Origin: Asterionellopsis glacialis
Lineage: Eukaryota > Bacillariophyta > Plagiogrammaphyceae > Rhaphoneidales > Asterionellopsidaceae
Reading direction: 5' to 3'
DNA: 45,179 nt
Assembly (NCBI GenBank): GCA_014885115.2
Contig: WKLE02000658.1
Span: 1-45,179 of the forward strand
Numbering within the stretch: the first letter of the stretch is position 1; each line of letters begins with the position of its first letter. The notes under the pieces are model-generated. The model did no database searches and was not told where the DNA came from. It saw nothing but the letters and a program-made list of their open reading frames with translations. This document shows positions 19,029 to 30,238 of this stretch, one piece after another. Both the position numbers and the translations under genes were made by a program.

Positions 19029-19729
19029 AAAATCATTTTTTTAAAAAAAAGAGACAATGCAGTCATTCCTCGATTCCTCGATTCCCCACCACTACAACCA
19101 CCACCACTACCAACAACAACAAAAGAAAAGAAACAGTTCCAAATGATAGAATTCACGTCCGCAGAGCAAAACGTCGTCGTCAATAAATGTTATTTTCTTT
19201 ATCTGGGTTTCTGATAGCCGGTCTTATATAATCTTACTAGCCAGGTTTGTTTCAATAATTGTTCTGCATTTCAAAGAACACCATATCGGGTGTCACAAAA
19301 TATTTGCTTACCAGATTCAGTACGAACATTCCGGTAAAGCGATTGCGTCTTCGTGTAGTCTTTCTAGAGGTTCTACGTTAAGTAAGCATCTCTACTTCAA
19401 TGAAAAGAACATGTCCAGCGTATTGGAAGACTTATATTATATTTATCACATGTTTACACCTGCATGGCTTCCTGGTACAAAAACCCGAACCCACAAATCA
19501 CCCGTTAACTACCGTAGTATCAGGTGTGTTCTTATTTCCTACATGCGATAAATCCTACCAGAACAATTGTAAGATCTGCGATCACAAGAGAGCTTAGTTT
19601 TGATAGTTGTTAGACCTGAGATTATTCTTCGTTTTTTGTTCGTGCGGACTTTCCCTGGGAGAATTGATAAAATCTATATTTTTAGAGAAATAAATCCAAA
19701 CCTTTAACAAGTAAATTGTTCTGTCTAAA
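19029..19729. other. 700-bp intergenic region
   Basis: No supported gene. A 65-codon open frame at 19400-19597 begins with ATG and a hydrophobic stretch but has no other sign of being real. Small direct repeats (CGATTCCTCGATTCC) occur at 19070-19085. Confidence 0.4.
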
Positions 19730-22554
19730 ATGAAAGATAAAGAAGGAAAAGACTTTTACCCTCAAAACGCCCCTGATATCGATGAAGACTACTTCCCAAC
19801 AGAGTCTTTAAAACCACCTGATCGTAGCAACATCGGATCCTCATCTGGGATAAACTCATCTCCTGACGTAATTACGGATACACATGTGGCAACATCATCT
19901 ACCCAAAATGCTGAGACACCACATAATGAGGGAGGAACAGATATCGAAAATTCAGGAGAAGATCAACAAGTGTTTGCAGCATTTTTAGCAACAACTAGGA
20001 ATAAAAGCAGGGTTGAAAGTCTTGTGCAAGATGCTCCTCTAGTTGAAGGTGTGACCATGACAGAAAATCGACCAGAAAAAAGTTCCAAGCGCTTCTTGTT
20101 ACTCCTGGTGACTATCTGCTTGTTTATGGTTGGTGCTGCTGTCGTCATTCCTGTCATACTCGTCAGGGATAAAAATGAAAACGATTCTAGTGATACCAGA
20201 GACATCGTAGGTGAAGATGTACTATCAACACCTCCCACCTCTCACTTATCATTGACGCCATCAATGCTTCCGACCATGGTACCCTCGACGTTGAACCCCT
20301 CTGCAATACCTTCCATGGTACCAACGATAATGCCAACAACAGCAGCTCCTACTACGGAAACATTTGCTTTCATATCATCACTGGTATTTGGAGCCAACCA
20401 GACGGACAGGGCTCCAACAGACCCTTCAAGTCCTCAATGGAAAGCTCTTCAGTGGCTAGCAGAAGAAGATGGTTCAAACATATCCATCCAAGACCCATCC
20501 CGAGTTGCTCAGCGTTACGCGTTAGCGACTATCTATTTTGCTATGAGTGGAGAAACCTGGTTCGATCAACTCAACTTCATGTCAGATGATGATGTGTGCT
20601 TCTGGAAATCAGCCCAATCCTCTAGTGGTGTCTTCTGCCATATAGTAGATAACGCGACCACGTCTAATGTGAGTAGAATTATCTTGCCGGGAAATGGCTT
20701 AATGGGAATTCTACCAGAAGAAATTAGCTTTCTGCCCGATCTTGTTGAAATACAACTCAATTCAAGCTACTTGTATGGGCACTTACCTGCTTCTATTGGC
20801 AATCTAATCAAGCTTCAAGATCTTATAGTAAATGATAATTACCTTTCAGGAACCGTGCCTTCGTCGCTTTTTGACCTGGAGGCGCTTGAGCACTTAGCTC
20901 TCCAGAACAACTGGTTTTCTGGAACATTTCTTGCTGATATTGGAAGCATGGTATCACTTGGTAAGTTTCCAGATTGATGTCATCCTCCAAAATTAGCATA
21001 ATATCTAACAAATTTACTCTCCTTGCTTCTCACAGTTCATATAGATGTAGCAAACAATATTCTTTCTGGCACTCTCAAGGATAACTTTCAGCAACTCGAT
21101 CAGCTGACAAGCCTTGCTTTCTCAAGCAATTATTTGTCAGGTACAATACCTGAATCAATAACTCAAATGAAGTCCATCGTGAACTTTCAAATTTCGGATA
21201 ATTTACTAACTGGGAGACTTCCTCCTATTAGACCTGGAGATTGGTCCTCTATGTCTGTTCTTTACCTCGATGATAATTTTTTGACGGGGTCTCTTCCCCA
21301 GGCTTACGGGACCTTGAACAATGCCATAGTGATGCATTTTGGTACTAATAAATTGAATGGAACAATTCCTGAAACGTTTGGAAATCTCTCTTCGATTATT
21401 GTTGCTTTATTTAGCGAAAACTTCTTCACTGGGTAAGGCCATTTTCCTCCTTTCTTCTTCTTGCCAAAAACTGTTGGCTTCTTTCTCTTCCGCTAAGTTC
21501 AACTCAATCACTCCGATTTTTATCTAAATGTATTGTCAAAAATATCAATCAGATCCATACCTAGTGCTTTGAATGACTTGACAACCTTACAAGGAATTAC
21601 TTTTTCATCAAATCAGTTGACTGGGGTACTTCCATTTGTAGCGGGTGCGCTTCCAAGTTTGACTATCTTTACGGCAAATTCCAATGAGCTTGAGGGTAGC
21701 CTCTTACCATTGGGCTATTTGTCAAAGTAAGTGGATTCAAAAACTCTGCATTATTTTTAATATCATTTGAACTAACTTTTTTTGTTTGTTGTAAATGTTG
21801 AAATCACTCCAAATTCAGATTACAAACGCTTGATGTTGCGGAATATCCTGGTCACACACACGGAAATAATTTTACAGGCACTATTCCGCCAGAGATATGC
21901 GACCTTTCTGACTTGACATCTCTCAGAATTGATAACCAGTATCCTGGATTAACAGGAAGTATTCCAGAATGCATCGGAAATTTGACAAAACTCACCAGCA
22001 TCCTTTCCGTGGCAAAAAATAATCTTGAAGGCACAGTTCCTGCAACTATTGGCAATCTGAAGAATCTTCGTACATTAAGTCTACACGAGAATAATTTGAA
22101 CGGCAGCATTCCAACAGAAATTGGCCTGATGTACTCACTGGAAAAACTCTTTTTGTTTTATAACGACTTTAGTGGATATTTGCTGGACAGTTTGACAAAT
22201 CTTACCAGTCTGAATACCTTACTTTTAGTTGACAACCACTTTCAAGGAACAATCCCTTTTGAACTAGGAAAGCTGACAAACTTGGCATATCTACAGATAT
22301 CCGATAACGATTTTTCCGGTACGATTCCAACAAGTTTCCAGAATCTCACATTATTGGATAGTGTCCTATTATCTGGAAATCGTATAGTTGGTGATATGTC
22401 CTTCATGTGCGATGAAGCGACTTACAACCGAAGCATCAGGGTATTTACGGCGGACTGTCTAAAAAATTCCAGCGTTCCTGGGAAAGAAGGCAATGTCACC
22501 TGCCCATGCTGCACTGTTTGTTGTGATGAAATTTATGAATGTGAATTTAATTAA
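19730..22554 (+). CDS. Membrane-anchored leucine-rich-repeat surface protein, four exons
   Basis: Exons 19730-20960, 21036-21432, 21553-21726 and 21829-22554 are approximate in the last acceptor; the frame requires exon 4 to begin at 21819 (AATTCAG then A). Introns are about 75, 120 and 92 bp, all GTAAG donors and AG acceptors. The product is about 845 residues. Residues 1-120 are polar, 121-145 form a membrane helix (RFLLLLVTICLFMVGAAVV), then a Ser/Thr/Pro linker (SMLPTMVPSTLNPSAIPSM). An LRR N-terminal region follows (QWLAEEDGSN, QRYALATIYFAMSGE.WFD). About 20 plant-type LRRs of the form L..L.L..N.L.GTIP come next, ending in a Cys-rich cap (CPCCTVCC). There is no kinase domain. The orientation fits a type II protein with the repeats outside the cell or in the lumen, suited to ligand or partner binding. 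Each intron falls in the LRR region. Confidence 0.88.
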
Positions 22555-22871
22555 ATAATAATTATTGAATATTGCGTGTAAAAGAATATTCATCATTGAA
22601 TATTATGTACAAATACAAAATAGTACAACAAAAGGAAGCAGTCTCTAATCATGTAAAATACACATTGTTCGTATTGTATCACTATTCCCGAAGCTTGCTG
22701 TGCATATTATTGTTGATTTTTTGGTTCATTCGGCATTTAAAGCGACGGCGGACTACTTGAAAGTGACAAAATTGGCAGGAATTGACTTCCGCTGACATAG
22801 AATGATTGTTGCTTTTAGGAGATCTCTGGTTGTAGCAATAGGTTTACTGCATTCTTCTAATTGTAATTGTA
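22555..22871. other. Convergent 3' region
   Basis: No gene seen. AATAATAATTATTGAATATTG (starting 22555) is A/T-rich just after the LRR stop codon and probably part of its 3' UTR. Confidence 0.4.
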
Positions 22872-23495
22872 TCATTTAGTCTCGTCGGAAACTTCAAATT
22901 TGCCATCTTTGGTAATGCAAATCCCAACTCCTTCCAGCTTTCTGCGAAAGCCCGACCTTGAATTAAGTGTGTGTACATATGATGTTTTCGAAGAATGATG
23001 CTCTTGCACACTATTATGCGATGTAATATCGCTTTCACGGGACTTTGCCTTTTTCACATAAGTAATTATGCCTGTCGTGTTCTGATCATCTAATGGAAAA
23101 ACAATGATGGTGTCTTCTCTACCGGATAATTGACATTCCCACTCCTTTTTATGCAAAAAAGAACTTCTGTCACACTTGTTGTCGCCGCGATTTGTTTCGA
23201 CTTTTGTCCCTATTATTTGCAAATCCCTTGCTTCTTGTTTATCTTCTTCTTCCTCCTCCAGTTGAATGCACGCCTTTCTAACAAGTTCATTGGGACGTAG
23301 ATCAGAAACAATCGAATGGTCGCGACACGTGTATCTTCCGGTGCACCTAGGTATCATTTTCCACCTATAGGCCTTGTAAAGTTTCAAAAGATCACCTTCG
23401 ATAGTTTCCAATATGTGACCTTTTGATCCTCCAATTTCAAGTACTTCTAATTCCTTGTATACCTTCACTTTCGGTTCATCTGCAACCGATTGCAT
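22872..23495 (-). CDS. Uncharacterised 207-residue protein
   Basis: The start is taken at the first ATG (23495); about 43 open codons lie upstream without ATG, encoding a hydrophobic stretch (LNAFINLYFCIIGTI), so an upstream exon is possible. Recognisable blocks are WKMIPRCTGRYTCRDH (about 47-62), a Glu-rich helix (QLEEEEEDKQEARDL), DTIIVFPLDDQNTTGIITYV and, near the C-terminus, YVHTLNSRSGFRRKLEGVGI. No transmembrane helix is present from the chosen start. The alternation of strands with Cys and aromatic residues suggests a small folded domain, but I do not recognise the family and give no function. It is convergent with the LRR gene. Confidence 0.6.
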   Translation of the reverse strand: MQSVADEPKVKVYKELEVLEIGGSKGHILETIEGDLLKLYKAYRWKMIPRCTGRYTCRDHSIVSDLRPNELVRKACIQLEEEEEDKQEARDLQIIGTKVETNRGDNKCDRSSFLHKKEWECQLSGREDTIIVFPLDDQNTTGIITYVKKAKSRESDITSHNSVQEHHSSKTSYVHTLNSRSGFRRKLEGVGICITKDGKFEVSDETK

Positions 23496-24860
23496 TATCA
23501 AGATTCGATACTTTGTTCGTATAGTGCCGATAATGCAAAAATACAGATTTATGAATGCGTTCAAGAGATATCGATTCCAGTCACTTGCACAAACCGTCGA
23601 TCTTGACAAGGCAGAGTTTTTCACTTTCTACCTGCTACAATCGCAATGAATTGCTTAATGATTTTTGAAAAAGATGTGAAGGTCTATAGGCATGTACGAC
23701 CTTAGCAACGAAAACGGATACTCTTTCTTGTGTGGTGTCGAAAGCTGCCATCTACACGAATTTTGAAAGTTTGTTAAGGAATTCTCTCGCTGTTAGACAT
23801 CTATAATTGGCTATAAAACAGTGATGATGCCGTGGATGCGCATAAAAGATGCGTCGGCTGAAGACAAGAATGTTTGATGGAATGGAATAGAGTTGCTTCG
23901 TACGAACTGTAGACTCAAACGGGAGCGTCGATCGAGATCTAATCGTCGCGTCATCGATGATTTTTCGGTGACACAAGGACAAAAAAAACGGAAGAGTACG
24001 AGTACAGGTGAAAGAAAATCCAAAGATTTTTGTACGGTTGCATGGATCGCTTTTCGCCCGACTGGAACTTCCAAACCTACCAGTACGGTCTACGCTGAAC
24101 GGCTAGACTATTCGATGCGGGACCGACATCGACAGACAGTACCTTACTCTTTGGTTAGACTATTATTAATATTAATATAAGGTAGGTCCCCATCCAGGGG
24201 TACCTGTACAAGGTACATGTAATGCGTACGTGGTACTACTCTACCGTTGGCAGCTATTTTAGATTGCTTGTATCGATCATACTTTGGCGGAGAAATGAAA
24301 TAAGTAGGTCCTACTTACTATTTACTTTAGACTGCTGGTAAGACTCATTATGGAATTTGTTTTTTTAATTACAGTACTGTAATTTCAATAATAAGTATTG
24401 TAATTTTTATAATATATATGATAGACAGTAGTAATTGTACAAGGTAGCACTTCTCAAGTCAATTTCTTCGGATACTGTGTTAAGTAGCTTAAGCCAATCG
24501 TAAACCGAAACAGTACAAGCAGTACCAGTACCACTATTTTAGAAACTTTTCTTTAATCGTACATTAGTATCGCAAAATCCAAGTCGAAATTTTAAATACT
24601 TATCATGTATCAATACATATATGAAGGATTTATATGTTGATACACATGTCAATTTACTAAATGAAAGGCATTCTTATCCCATGAAACCTGCATATTGTAT
24701 TCATTTCTGTATAGGGTATGGAATCCCCAAATTTTTTCTTCGGTTCTTCAAAGAAATCCTCCAAAACAATCAATCTTGCAGACTACTTCTTTCCTCCATT
24801 ACAAAGAACCAACACACGGTGCACATAAAACATTCAACTACGAAATAAACTTCGATTACA
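23496..24860. other. 1.4-kb intergenic region with short repeats
   Basis: No gene supported. It contains TAGGTCC/GGTAC-type repeats at 24181-24235 and 24302-24320, and an 18-bp perfect palindrome AATTACAGTACTGTAATT at 24367-24384. Near-palindromes such as CAGTACCAGTACCACT (starting near 24519) also occur. Its 3' part must hold the promoter of the Lys-rich protein gene. Confidence 0.45.
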
Positions 24861-25400
24861 ATGACAAGGTTAATAACTATCACGATTGCTATTGCAACTC
24901 TCCTTTCAGCATCAGCCGACGCTCCGAGAAGAATTCGACGACAACAAAGAAAGGAGCGCATTCTCGTGGATGTTTCGAATATCGATGATATCAAGGGTGA
25001 AAGAAAGATGGAAAAGAACGATCCGGACGGTCATGACCATCGCAAGACCGGAAAGAAAGAACCTCCGATACGGGATCATCGCAGGACAGGAAAGAAAGAA
25101 CCTCAGGTTCGAGAGCAAAGACAGCTGGGAAAGAAGGGAAATGGAAACAAAGGTGAAGAGAAGATGGGAAAGAAAGGGAAAAAAGGTGAAGAGAAGATGG
25201 GAAAGAAAGAGAAAAAAGGAAAAAAGAATTCCACCTCAAGTTCAAGTACTGTAGAAGCCGACTCTCTGTCACCACTAGCTGATGAAGTACAGCTCTTCGA
25301 ATTCTTAATCGATGAAGTTATAGCAAAAGAGGAAGCTTTCGCGGACTCTATCATGTCAATGTCGTATGGCTCGGACTCTAGCATGTCAATGTCGATGTAA
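24861..25400 (+). CDS. Secreted Lys-rich repeat protein, silaffin-like in composition
   Basis: The 179-residue protein starts at ATG 24861. A signal peptide (MTRLITITIAIATLLSASADA, cleavage near residue 21) is followed by a strongly basic stretch (PRRIRRQQRKER). Three 13-residue repeats come next (consensus D-H-R-x-T-G-K-K-E-P-x-x-R) and two 11-residue repeats (GEEKMGKKxKK), full of paired lysines. After a Ser run (NSTSSSSTVEAD) there is an acidic amphipathic segment (ADEVQLFEFLIDEVIAKEEA) and a Met/Ser/Tyr/Gly tail (SMSMSYGSDSSMSMSM). There is no Cys. Signal peptide, clustered lysines and serines are the features by which silaffins and other silica-associated diatom proteins are recognised, although sequence is not conserved among them. 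The silica-wall role is inference. An intrinsically disordered secreted protein of another role is the alternative. Confidence 0.75.
   Translation: MTRLITITIAIATLLSASADAPRRIRRQQRKERILVDVSNIDDIKGERKMEKNDPDGHDHRKTGKKEPPIRDHRRTGKKEPQVREQRQLGKKGNGNKGEEKMGKKGKKGEEKMGKKEKKGKKNSTSSSSTVEADSLSPLADEVQLFEFLIDEVIAKEEAFADSIMSMSYGSDSSMSMSM
25035..25217. repeat. In-gene tandem repeats, 39-bp x3 then 33-bp x2
   Basis: Units begin at 25035, 25074 and 25113 (39 bp each, the third diverged), each with GGAAAGAA encoding GKK. Units at 25152 and 25185 (33 bp) start GGTGAAGAGAAGATGGGAAA. Both periods are multiples of three, so the frame of the Lys-rich protein is kept. Confidence 0.9.
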
Positions 25401-26005
25401 ATGTGCATGTCTTATTAAGCTCTTTTTGAGAAATATTTTATTATTAAACTACGTATAATTTATTTGCAAGACACTAATTCAAAAGGTCTAAATATAATGT
25501 AATCAACCTTTTGTCAATTATGAATTGAAACTTGTTTATATCTGTGAATTAAAATGAAAAGGTTTCAGGCCACAGCTGTGTGCTGTGGTGGTAACTGGCA
25601 AAGAACAGAATATCTCTGATATTGAGAGGAGAGCTCTGTTCTATTAGTACAAGATGAGCCAGTTGTTGACATGGCGTTACAGTTTTGTTAGTGTACCCAC
25701 GAAAAATGAAACGTGGCTCATCTCAGATGTGCTCCCCGTAGAGAGTGTTCCATTGAGTTTTTCCCATATGCGAATGCTCTAGGAAGCAAATAATGGTATC
25801 TTTTGATTCGTGTTCTCTTCGTTGTGCAGTCCTACCGTACAACCCGTAATTAATACTACGAATATTTGTGACACATCAAGGTAAAGCACCAATGACACCA
25901 TTGAAGGAGAATCATATACAACTCTGCTGATCTAACCATCTGCATCACATCTTCTTTATATTTAAAATCAGTTATTTAAATCAATCCGAATACTGTGGAC
26001 ATGGC
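25401..26005. other. 600-bp intergenic region
   Basis: No gene seen. Small inverted elements occur, such as GGCCACAGCTGTGTGCTGTGG at about 25569 and ATATCTCTGATATTGAGAGG near 25611. Confidence 0.4.
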
Positions 26006-26248
26006 ATGCGTGGAAAGGGAAGCAGCAACACTTCTTCGACAGCATCATCTGCCTCGAACTCGGACCCATCACCATCCCAGACTGCGTCGACCGATAGCAT
26101 TAGCCATTCTGAAGCACAACCAAGCATCATTACTGGTTGGGAAAACTCCTTGTATGCTCATAATAATGATCGTTACATTTACATCGGAAAGGATGAAGAC
26201 ACGGGTAAGCCTGGATTTATGGACTACGGACCAAAAGGTCGGTGTTAA
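26006..26248 (+). CDS. Small Ser-rich protein, 80 residues, unknown
   Basis: The start is the second of two nearby ATGs (the one at 26001 is in another frame). The first half is Ser/Thr-rich and disordered (GSSNTSSTASSASNSDPSPS). The second half looks folded and aromatic: GWENSLYAHNNDRYIYIGKD, EDTGKPGFMDYGPKGRC. No membrane segment is seen. The gene stands alone between the Lys-rich protein and cullin-3. I do not recognise it, and an overlapping frame at 25995-26294 is less protein-like. Confidence 0.4.
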   Translation: MRGKGSSNTSSTASSASNSDPSPSQTASTDSISHSEAQPSIITGWENSLYAHNNDRYIYIGKDEDTGKPGFMDYGPKGRC

Positions 26249-26595
26249 AGTGTATCCTTCGTTGATTAGCAAGAATTTGTTGCAAGGGAGATAGACTAGG
26301 TCAAATCTCGGAATCTATTTCGAATGTTACTACATGTATTTGCTTCACCAATAATTTTTTTAAAAACAGACATTCAAATTATATTAAATTCGCTTTAAAC
26401 AAGTTGAGAAAAAAAACATGTTCAAGGCGTCATAAGTATGTGATGTCAAAAAGCATTTTCTAAAAGTTCTTTTTTACATGTCTCTTGTCGCTTCCTACCA
26501 CAATACATTAGAAGGAAAGCCAACTGCGTGCGTCGCTAATCATCGCCAGTCGCCACCATACATTATGATGCAGACTATAAATGATGTGAATGAAT
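26249..26595. other. Convergent 3' region
   Basis: About 350 bp between the small protein and the cullin stop codon, A/T-rich (TAATTTTTTTAAAAAC near 26351), with no gene. Confidence 0.4.
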
Positions 26596-28911
26596 TTATG
26601 CCATGTACTTGTAAACACGACGATCGTCTTCCGCACGTTCCAAGTATTCACGTTCGATTAGGCTTTCGATTCTCTTCTTGATAAATTGGGGAGATGGGAC
26701 GAAGCGGATACTAAGCTGTTTTGTTACTTCTGCAATCAAATCATTGTGATGAAGACTTTTTCGTGCTTTCATGATACGAACTACAGCCGCTTCTACCAAG
26801 TGACGACGGTCCTCTTCAACAGGCGCCGGTATCGCACCATCTGTAGCAACTGCCTCAGCTGCTGAGGAAGATGCACCACCAGCAGTAGCCACTCCTGCTC
26901 CACCATCACCACCACGATTTATAGCAGTATCTTTGACAAGAGGGATTCGCACTCGTCTATACTTGCTAGAGTAATTGGGGTTGAATGTAAAGGTGTCATT
27001 GTGTGCTACCTCTCTGCCCTTACTCTCCTTCCGAAGAATTCGATGTCTCGGGGTGCATAGGGAAATCAAATGTCTCCTTAATTCCATGTCTGGTATTTGT
27101 GTTTTCGTTCGAATTTCATCCAATGATAGAGTTTCTTTTTCGTTGAACAGCACAAGAATGCACATTTGGTATGTCGAAACACAAAGTTCGTGCCGACGGT
27201 ACTTGTTGGGATCAGTTCCAAAGGTGGCACGAATTTCGGCCGCTCCAGCTGATGTCTGCCAAGATAACTTTCGTCCAGTATGTTTTTCTAAATAAAATCT
27301 AGAAAAGCGATCAACTGCATCTTGCACAGCTGATGGCAAAGTGCATGGTGGTACATTCTGAGATGGCCAGTACCCATTGGTCAAAACATCCACTTCAATG
27401 TCGATTGCCTTGGTACCACCAACGGCCCTATTGTTGTTGCCAGTTTCTGATTCATTCTTTTTGTGCGCCTTGTATGTATCCCTCATATCTCTAGAGATTC
27501 TCATGTCGTTGAACATTCCCTCAAGTTTGCTTGTGAATTGATATCCGCATTCCGCTTTAAGCTGACTTACCATTGCCCTTTCTGCTTCATCACTTACACT
27601 CCGCCCACCTAACAATCTTTTGGCTAAATGTTGTTTGTAGAACGCCTCAAAGACATCTTTATCTGATAGATAACGGAATACAACAATCACCTTTTGGAGT
27701 TCTTGTGTCACTCCACTATCAGTAACACCTTTTAAACCTGACCGGAGTAACTCGTCCACGTACACTGCCAAACATGAGGCAGCTCGAGCATCGGCATTGA
27801 GAAAGTCTTCAAAGGCTTCTCTCATTCGTTTCATAGCTTTCTTCTCACCTCGGAAAGAATTTGTAACAACTCGATCATACCGTTCTCGCATTCCCAAAAC
27901 TCCTCGAACGAAGGATGAAGGGTCCGACGCTCCTCTTTCTTGATCTGCAATGAGAGATCGTCCATCTTTTTTAATCCGTTCTGACAAAGCATCTCGTAAG
28001 AAATCAACGGATGATGGTACCCGAACAAACAGATCGTACATGGCTCTCATTTCATCCAACTTTGTTTCGGCATCTCGAAGGAGAGCAGAAAACCCGCCAG
28101 AATTTTGACTGTCATCACCACCCATATCTACCAATGTTTTGGCGTGTCGTTCGATTAATTCTGTATCAACAATAGATTGAAGAGGACTTTCTGTGGTAGG
28201 TGGGAAGGATAACGCCGCGGAGCGTTCCTTTTCTTCTGTGATACGACTTTGTGCTTTCAGAACATAGTCTGTGGCAGTATTCCGACTAAGGTAATCCAAT
28301 GATTCAAGACGGTAAAATTCTTGAGTAGTTCCCAAGAACAAATTTTCAAAGTCACGCTCATATACATTTGAATAATCTGCTTGGCCCAATTCGAGGAGCA
28401 TTCCCAAGTTAGCCTTGAGCTTTGATCGATCGTCTGTGAGTAATCCAGCTCGTTCGTCAGCAATAGCATTTAATAATAATTCTGTCACACGACTTTGTAC
28501 ACGGGGATGTTCCCATACGGTAATCCGAAAGAGATGCAAGCCTAATTCATACACAGGTCGACGACGTTGTGTGGGAACGTAAGTCCGATCCATGTACATC
28601 AAAATATCTCGTACCATAATCATAGTGAGTTGATGCTCTGACCAAACATTGGCCATTTCTTCTAAAAGTGATGCATTGGGTGCTTCTGCCAATTTAGCTA
28701 CTGTGCCCAAAAGGTGGGATGATATTTTTTCGGAGACACCCTCATAGAGCAGAGTCCCGTGTTTGTGCAGTACAAGATTATAGGCATTACGATAGAGTTC
28801 TTCAAAGGAAAGCTGTGATGCATTATGATTGTAAATTTCACCAATAGCATTGGACAAGGCTTCCCATGTTTGGTTTGCCACCACGCGGTCCATTGGAACG
28901 TGTGTTCGCAT
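26596..28911 (-). CDS. CUL3: Cullin-3, scaffold of BTB-type ubiquitin ligases
   Basis: A 771-residue protein is read from MRTHVPMDRVVANQTW. The N-terminal region contains LSFEELYRNAYNLVLHKHG, the most characteristic stretch of CUL3 that helps bind BTB adaptor proteins. The cullin-homology region follows (VIVVFRYLSDKDVFEAFYKQHLAKRLLGG, then QLKAECGYQFTSKLEGMFND) and binds RBX1. The C-terminal winged helix has VRIMKARKSLHHNDLIAE with the lysine expected to be neddylated, and ends VYKYMA. An Ala/Gly-rich insert precedes it (GGDGGAGVATAGGASSSAA). The start is uncertain. TTCTTCTTCTACAG just before CCGATGCG is a good splice acceptor, and a tiny exon ATGGATCCATGTTTG followed by GTGACA at about 29029-29043 would join in frame. 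Orthology to CUL3 rather than CUL1/2/4 rests on the N-terminal motif. Confidence 0.93.
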   Translation of the reverse strand: MRTHVPMDRVVANQTWEALSNAIGEIYNHNASQLSFEELYRNAYNLVLHKHGTLLYEGVSEKISSHLLGTVAKLAEAPNASLLEEMANVWSEHQLTMIMVRDILMYMDRTYVPTQRRRPVYELGLHLFRITVWEHPRVQSRVTELLLNAIADERAGLLTDDRSKLKANLGMLLELGQADYSNVYERDFENLFLGTTQEFYRLESLDYLSRNTATDYVLKAQSRITEEKERSAALSFPPTTESPLQSIVDTELIERHAKTLVDMGGDDSQNSGGFSALLRDAETKLDEMRAMYDLFVRVPSSVDFLRDALSERIKKDGRSLIADQERGASDPSSFVRGVLGMRERYDRVVTNSFRGEKKAMKRMREAFEDFLNADARAASCLAVYVDELLRSGLKGVTDSGVTQELQKVIVVFRYLSDKDVFEAFYKQHLAKRLLGGRSVSDEAERAMVSQLKAECGYQFTSKLEGMFNDMRISRDMRDTYKAHKKNESETGNNNRAVGGTKAIDIEVDVLTNGYWPSQNVPPCTLPSAVQDAVDRFSRFYLEKHTGRKLSWQTSAGAAEIRATFGTDPNKYRRHELCVSTYQMCILVLFNEKETLSLDEIRTKTQIPDMELRRHLISLCTPRHRILRKESKGREVAHNDTFTFNPNYSSKYRRVRIPLVKDTAINRGGDGGAGVATAGGASSSAAEAVATDGAIPAPVEEDRRHLVEAAVVRIMKARKSLHHNDLIAEVTKQLSIRFVPSPQFIKKRIESLIEREYLERAEDDRRVYKYMA

Positions 28912-29852
28912 CGGCTGTAGAAGAAGAAGAAGAAGAATTAAATATTTGAATGCACGGAAAAGCAACAACAATGAAATGAAGATTAGTTTTCAAACCTATC
29001 CAGAAGATATGAAATTTATCTTCAATTCCATGTCACCAAACATGGATCCATGAGGTCATAATGTTACTAGATTCTACGTGGTTTCAACGTATTTCAATTC
29101 AAAACTGGGAAGGACGGACAAAGAATCACAAATGTATCATCCATCGATCTCGTCAGACTTACCCTGAAGACGACGCGTTTGTTATCTGGCATGATATAGC
29201 GACCTTCTATTGTGTTCAAACCGTTCCTAACTTATCCACAGCACCTGTCAGTTTCTTCGTTAATCAGTCGGGTATTTCAGCGTATTTCTAGAAGTGCAGC
29301 AGACCTACCTGGCTTGCTGCTGTGTCTCACAATACAAGTGTCTCTCTCTAGATAGAGAGCATCACGGATCGTTCGTTCTTGAGGCCGCGGATGAGTGCGT
29401 AATCCGAGGATTTGCCTCGCGCCGGGATTCGTAGACCGGTGAAAATTCAAATATTTGCTCTAGGGTTTAGGTTATTCATAATGCATCATCGAGTGGGTCG
29501 AGGCCCAACTACAGTTTCTGTCATCTCTATGACTACGACCTACTAAATAGAGGATCTACGTACGTAGGACCAATCTCTAAAGATTCTTACAAAAATAATA
29601 CCCGTATGGTCGGTGCTACCTAAAGACCAGTATACGTATTATTCATTAGTAAGCAGGGTCCTGCCTGTACCTTAACTGCATAATGAATATGACAAATGGA
29701 TGGAAAATACTGAATATCCTCTACATGGGACAAGATATTTTTGTATACAGTTTTCATATCTCGCAGACAGACTGACGAGACAAGGAGTGATTTCCTATGT
29801 ATGCGTATGTCCTATCTACATTTATTATGGTAAATACAAAAACGATGTAGCC

Positions 29853-29975
29853 TACCTGGTACACATGATATCCCGTACCTGGTACAGGTACAAGTACAGT
29901 ATGTAGGACTACTCCTAGAGCAGGCAGAATACCTGGTAATCCATCTTGTAGTATTTACTGTACAGGTACCAGGTA
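29853..29975. repeat. Cluster of TACCTGGTAC motifs, direct and inverted
   Basis: TACCTGGTAC occurs at 29853-29862 and 29876-29885, and its complement-type partner GTACCAGGTA at 29966-29975. Each is next to related ATATCATG/CATGATAT sequence, so the block is partly an inverted repeat of about 120 bp. The same motif recurs in other intergenic parts of the window. Confidence 0.7.
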
Positions 29976-30238
29976 TATCATGATTTCCCGTGTCTTCAGT
30001 CTTCAACTGTGGCGTGTAGTAGTGTTCTTCTTTTCATTCACCAAAAACGAGAAGCCCAATGTCATCATTTCCTGTGTAGAGACCAGTATCGTTTCAACGT
30101 AGAAGTTACACGATAGTTAGTCCCTGTACAGCTGTTATTCTAGCTACAGATCGGTATTTTTCGATCTGGGGTAAGGGAACTCTTACGTATCCACTGTATT
30201 TTAACAGGTACATCACAAGTCTCTGTCTAGAGAGAGGC

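Noticed and set aside
19400..19597. 65-codon ATG frame with a hydrophobic start
   Set aside because: It is short, has no motif, and lies in the 5' region of the LRR gene; it may be an upstream frame but nothing supports a protein.
26975..27295. Plus-strand open frame inside the cullin gene
   Set aside because: It is the antisense shadow of conserved cullin coding sequence.
29340..30000. CRISPR-like or satellite array of GGTAC motifs
   Set aside because: Spacing is irregular and units are only about 10 bp; it does not form an array.
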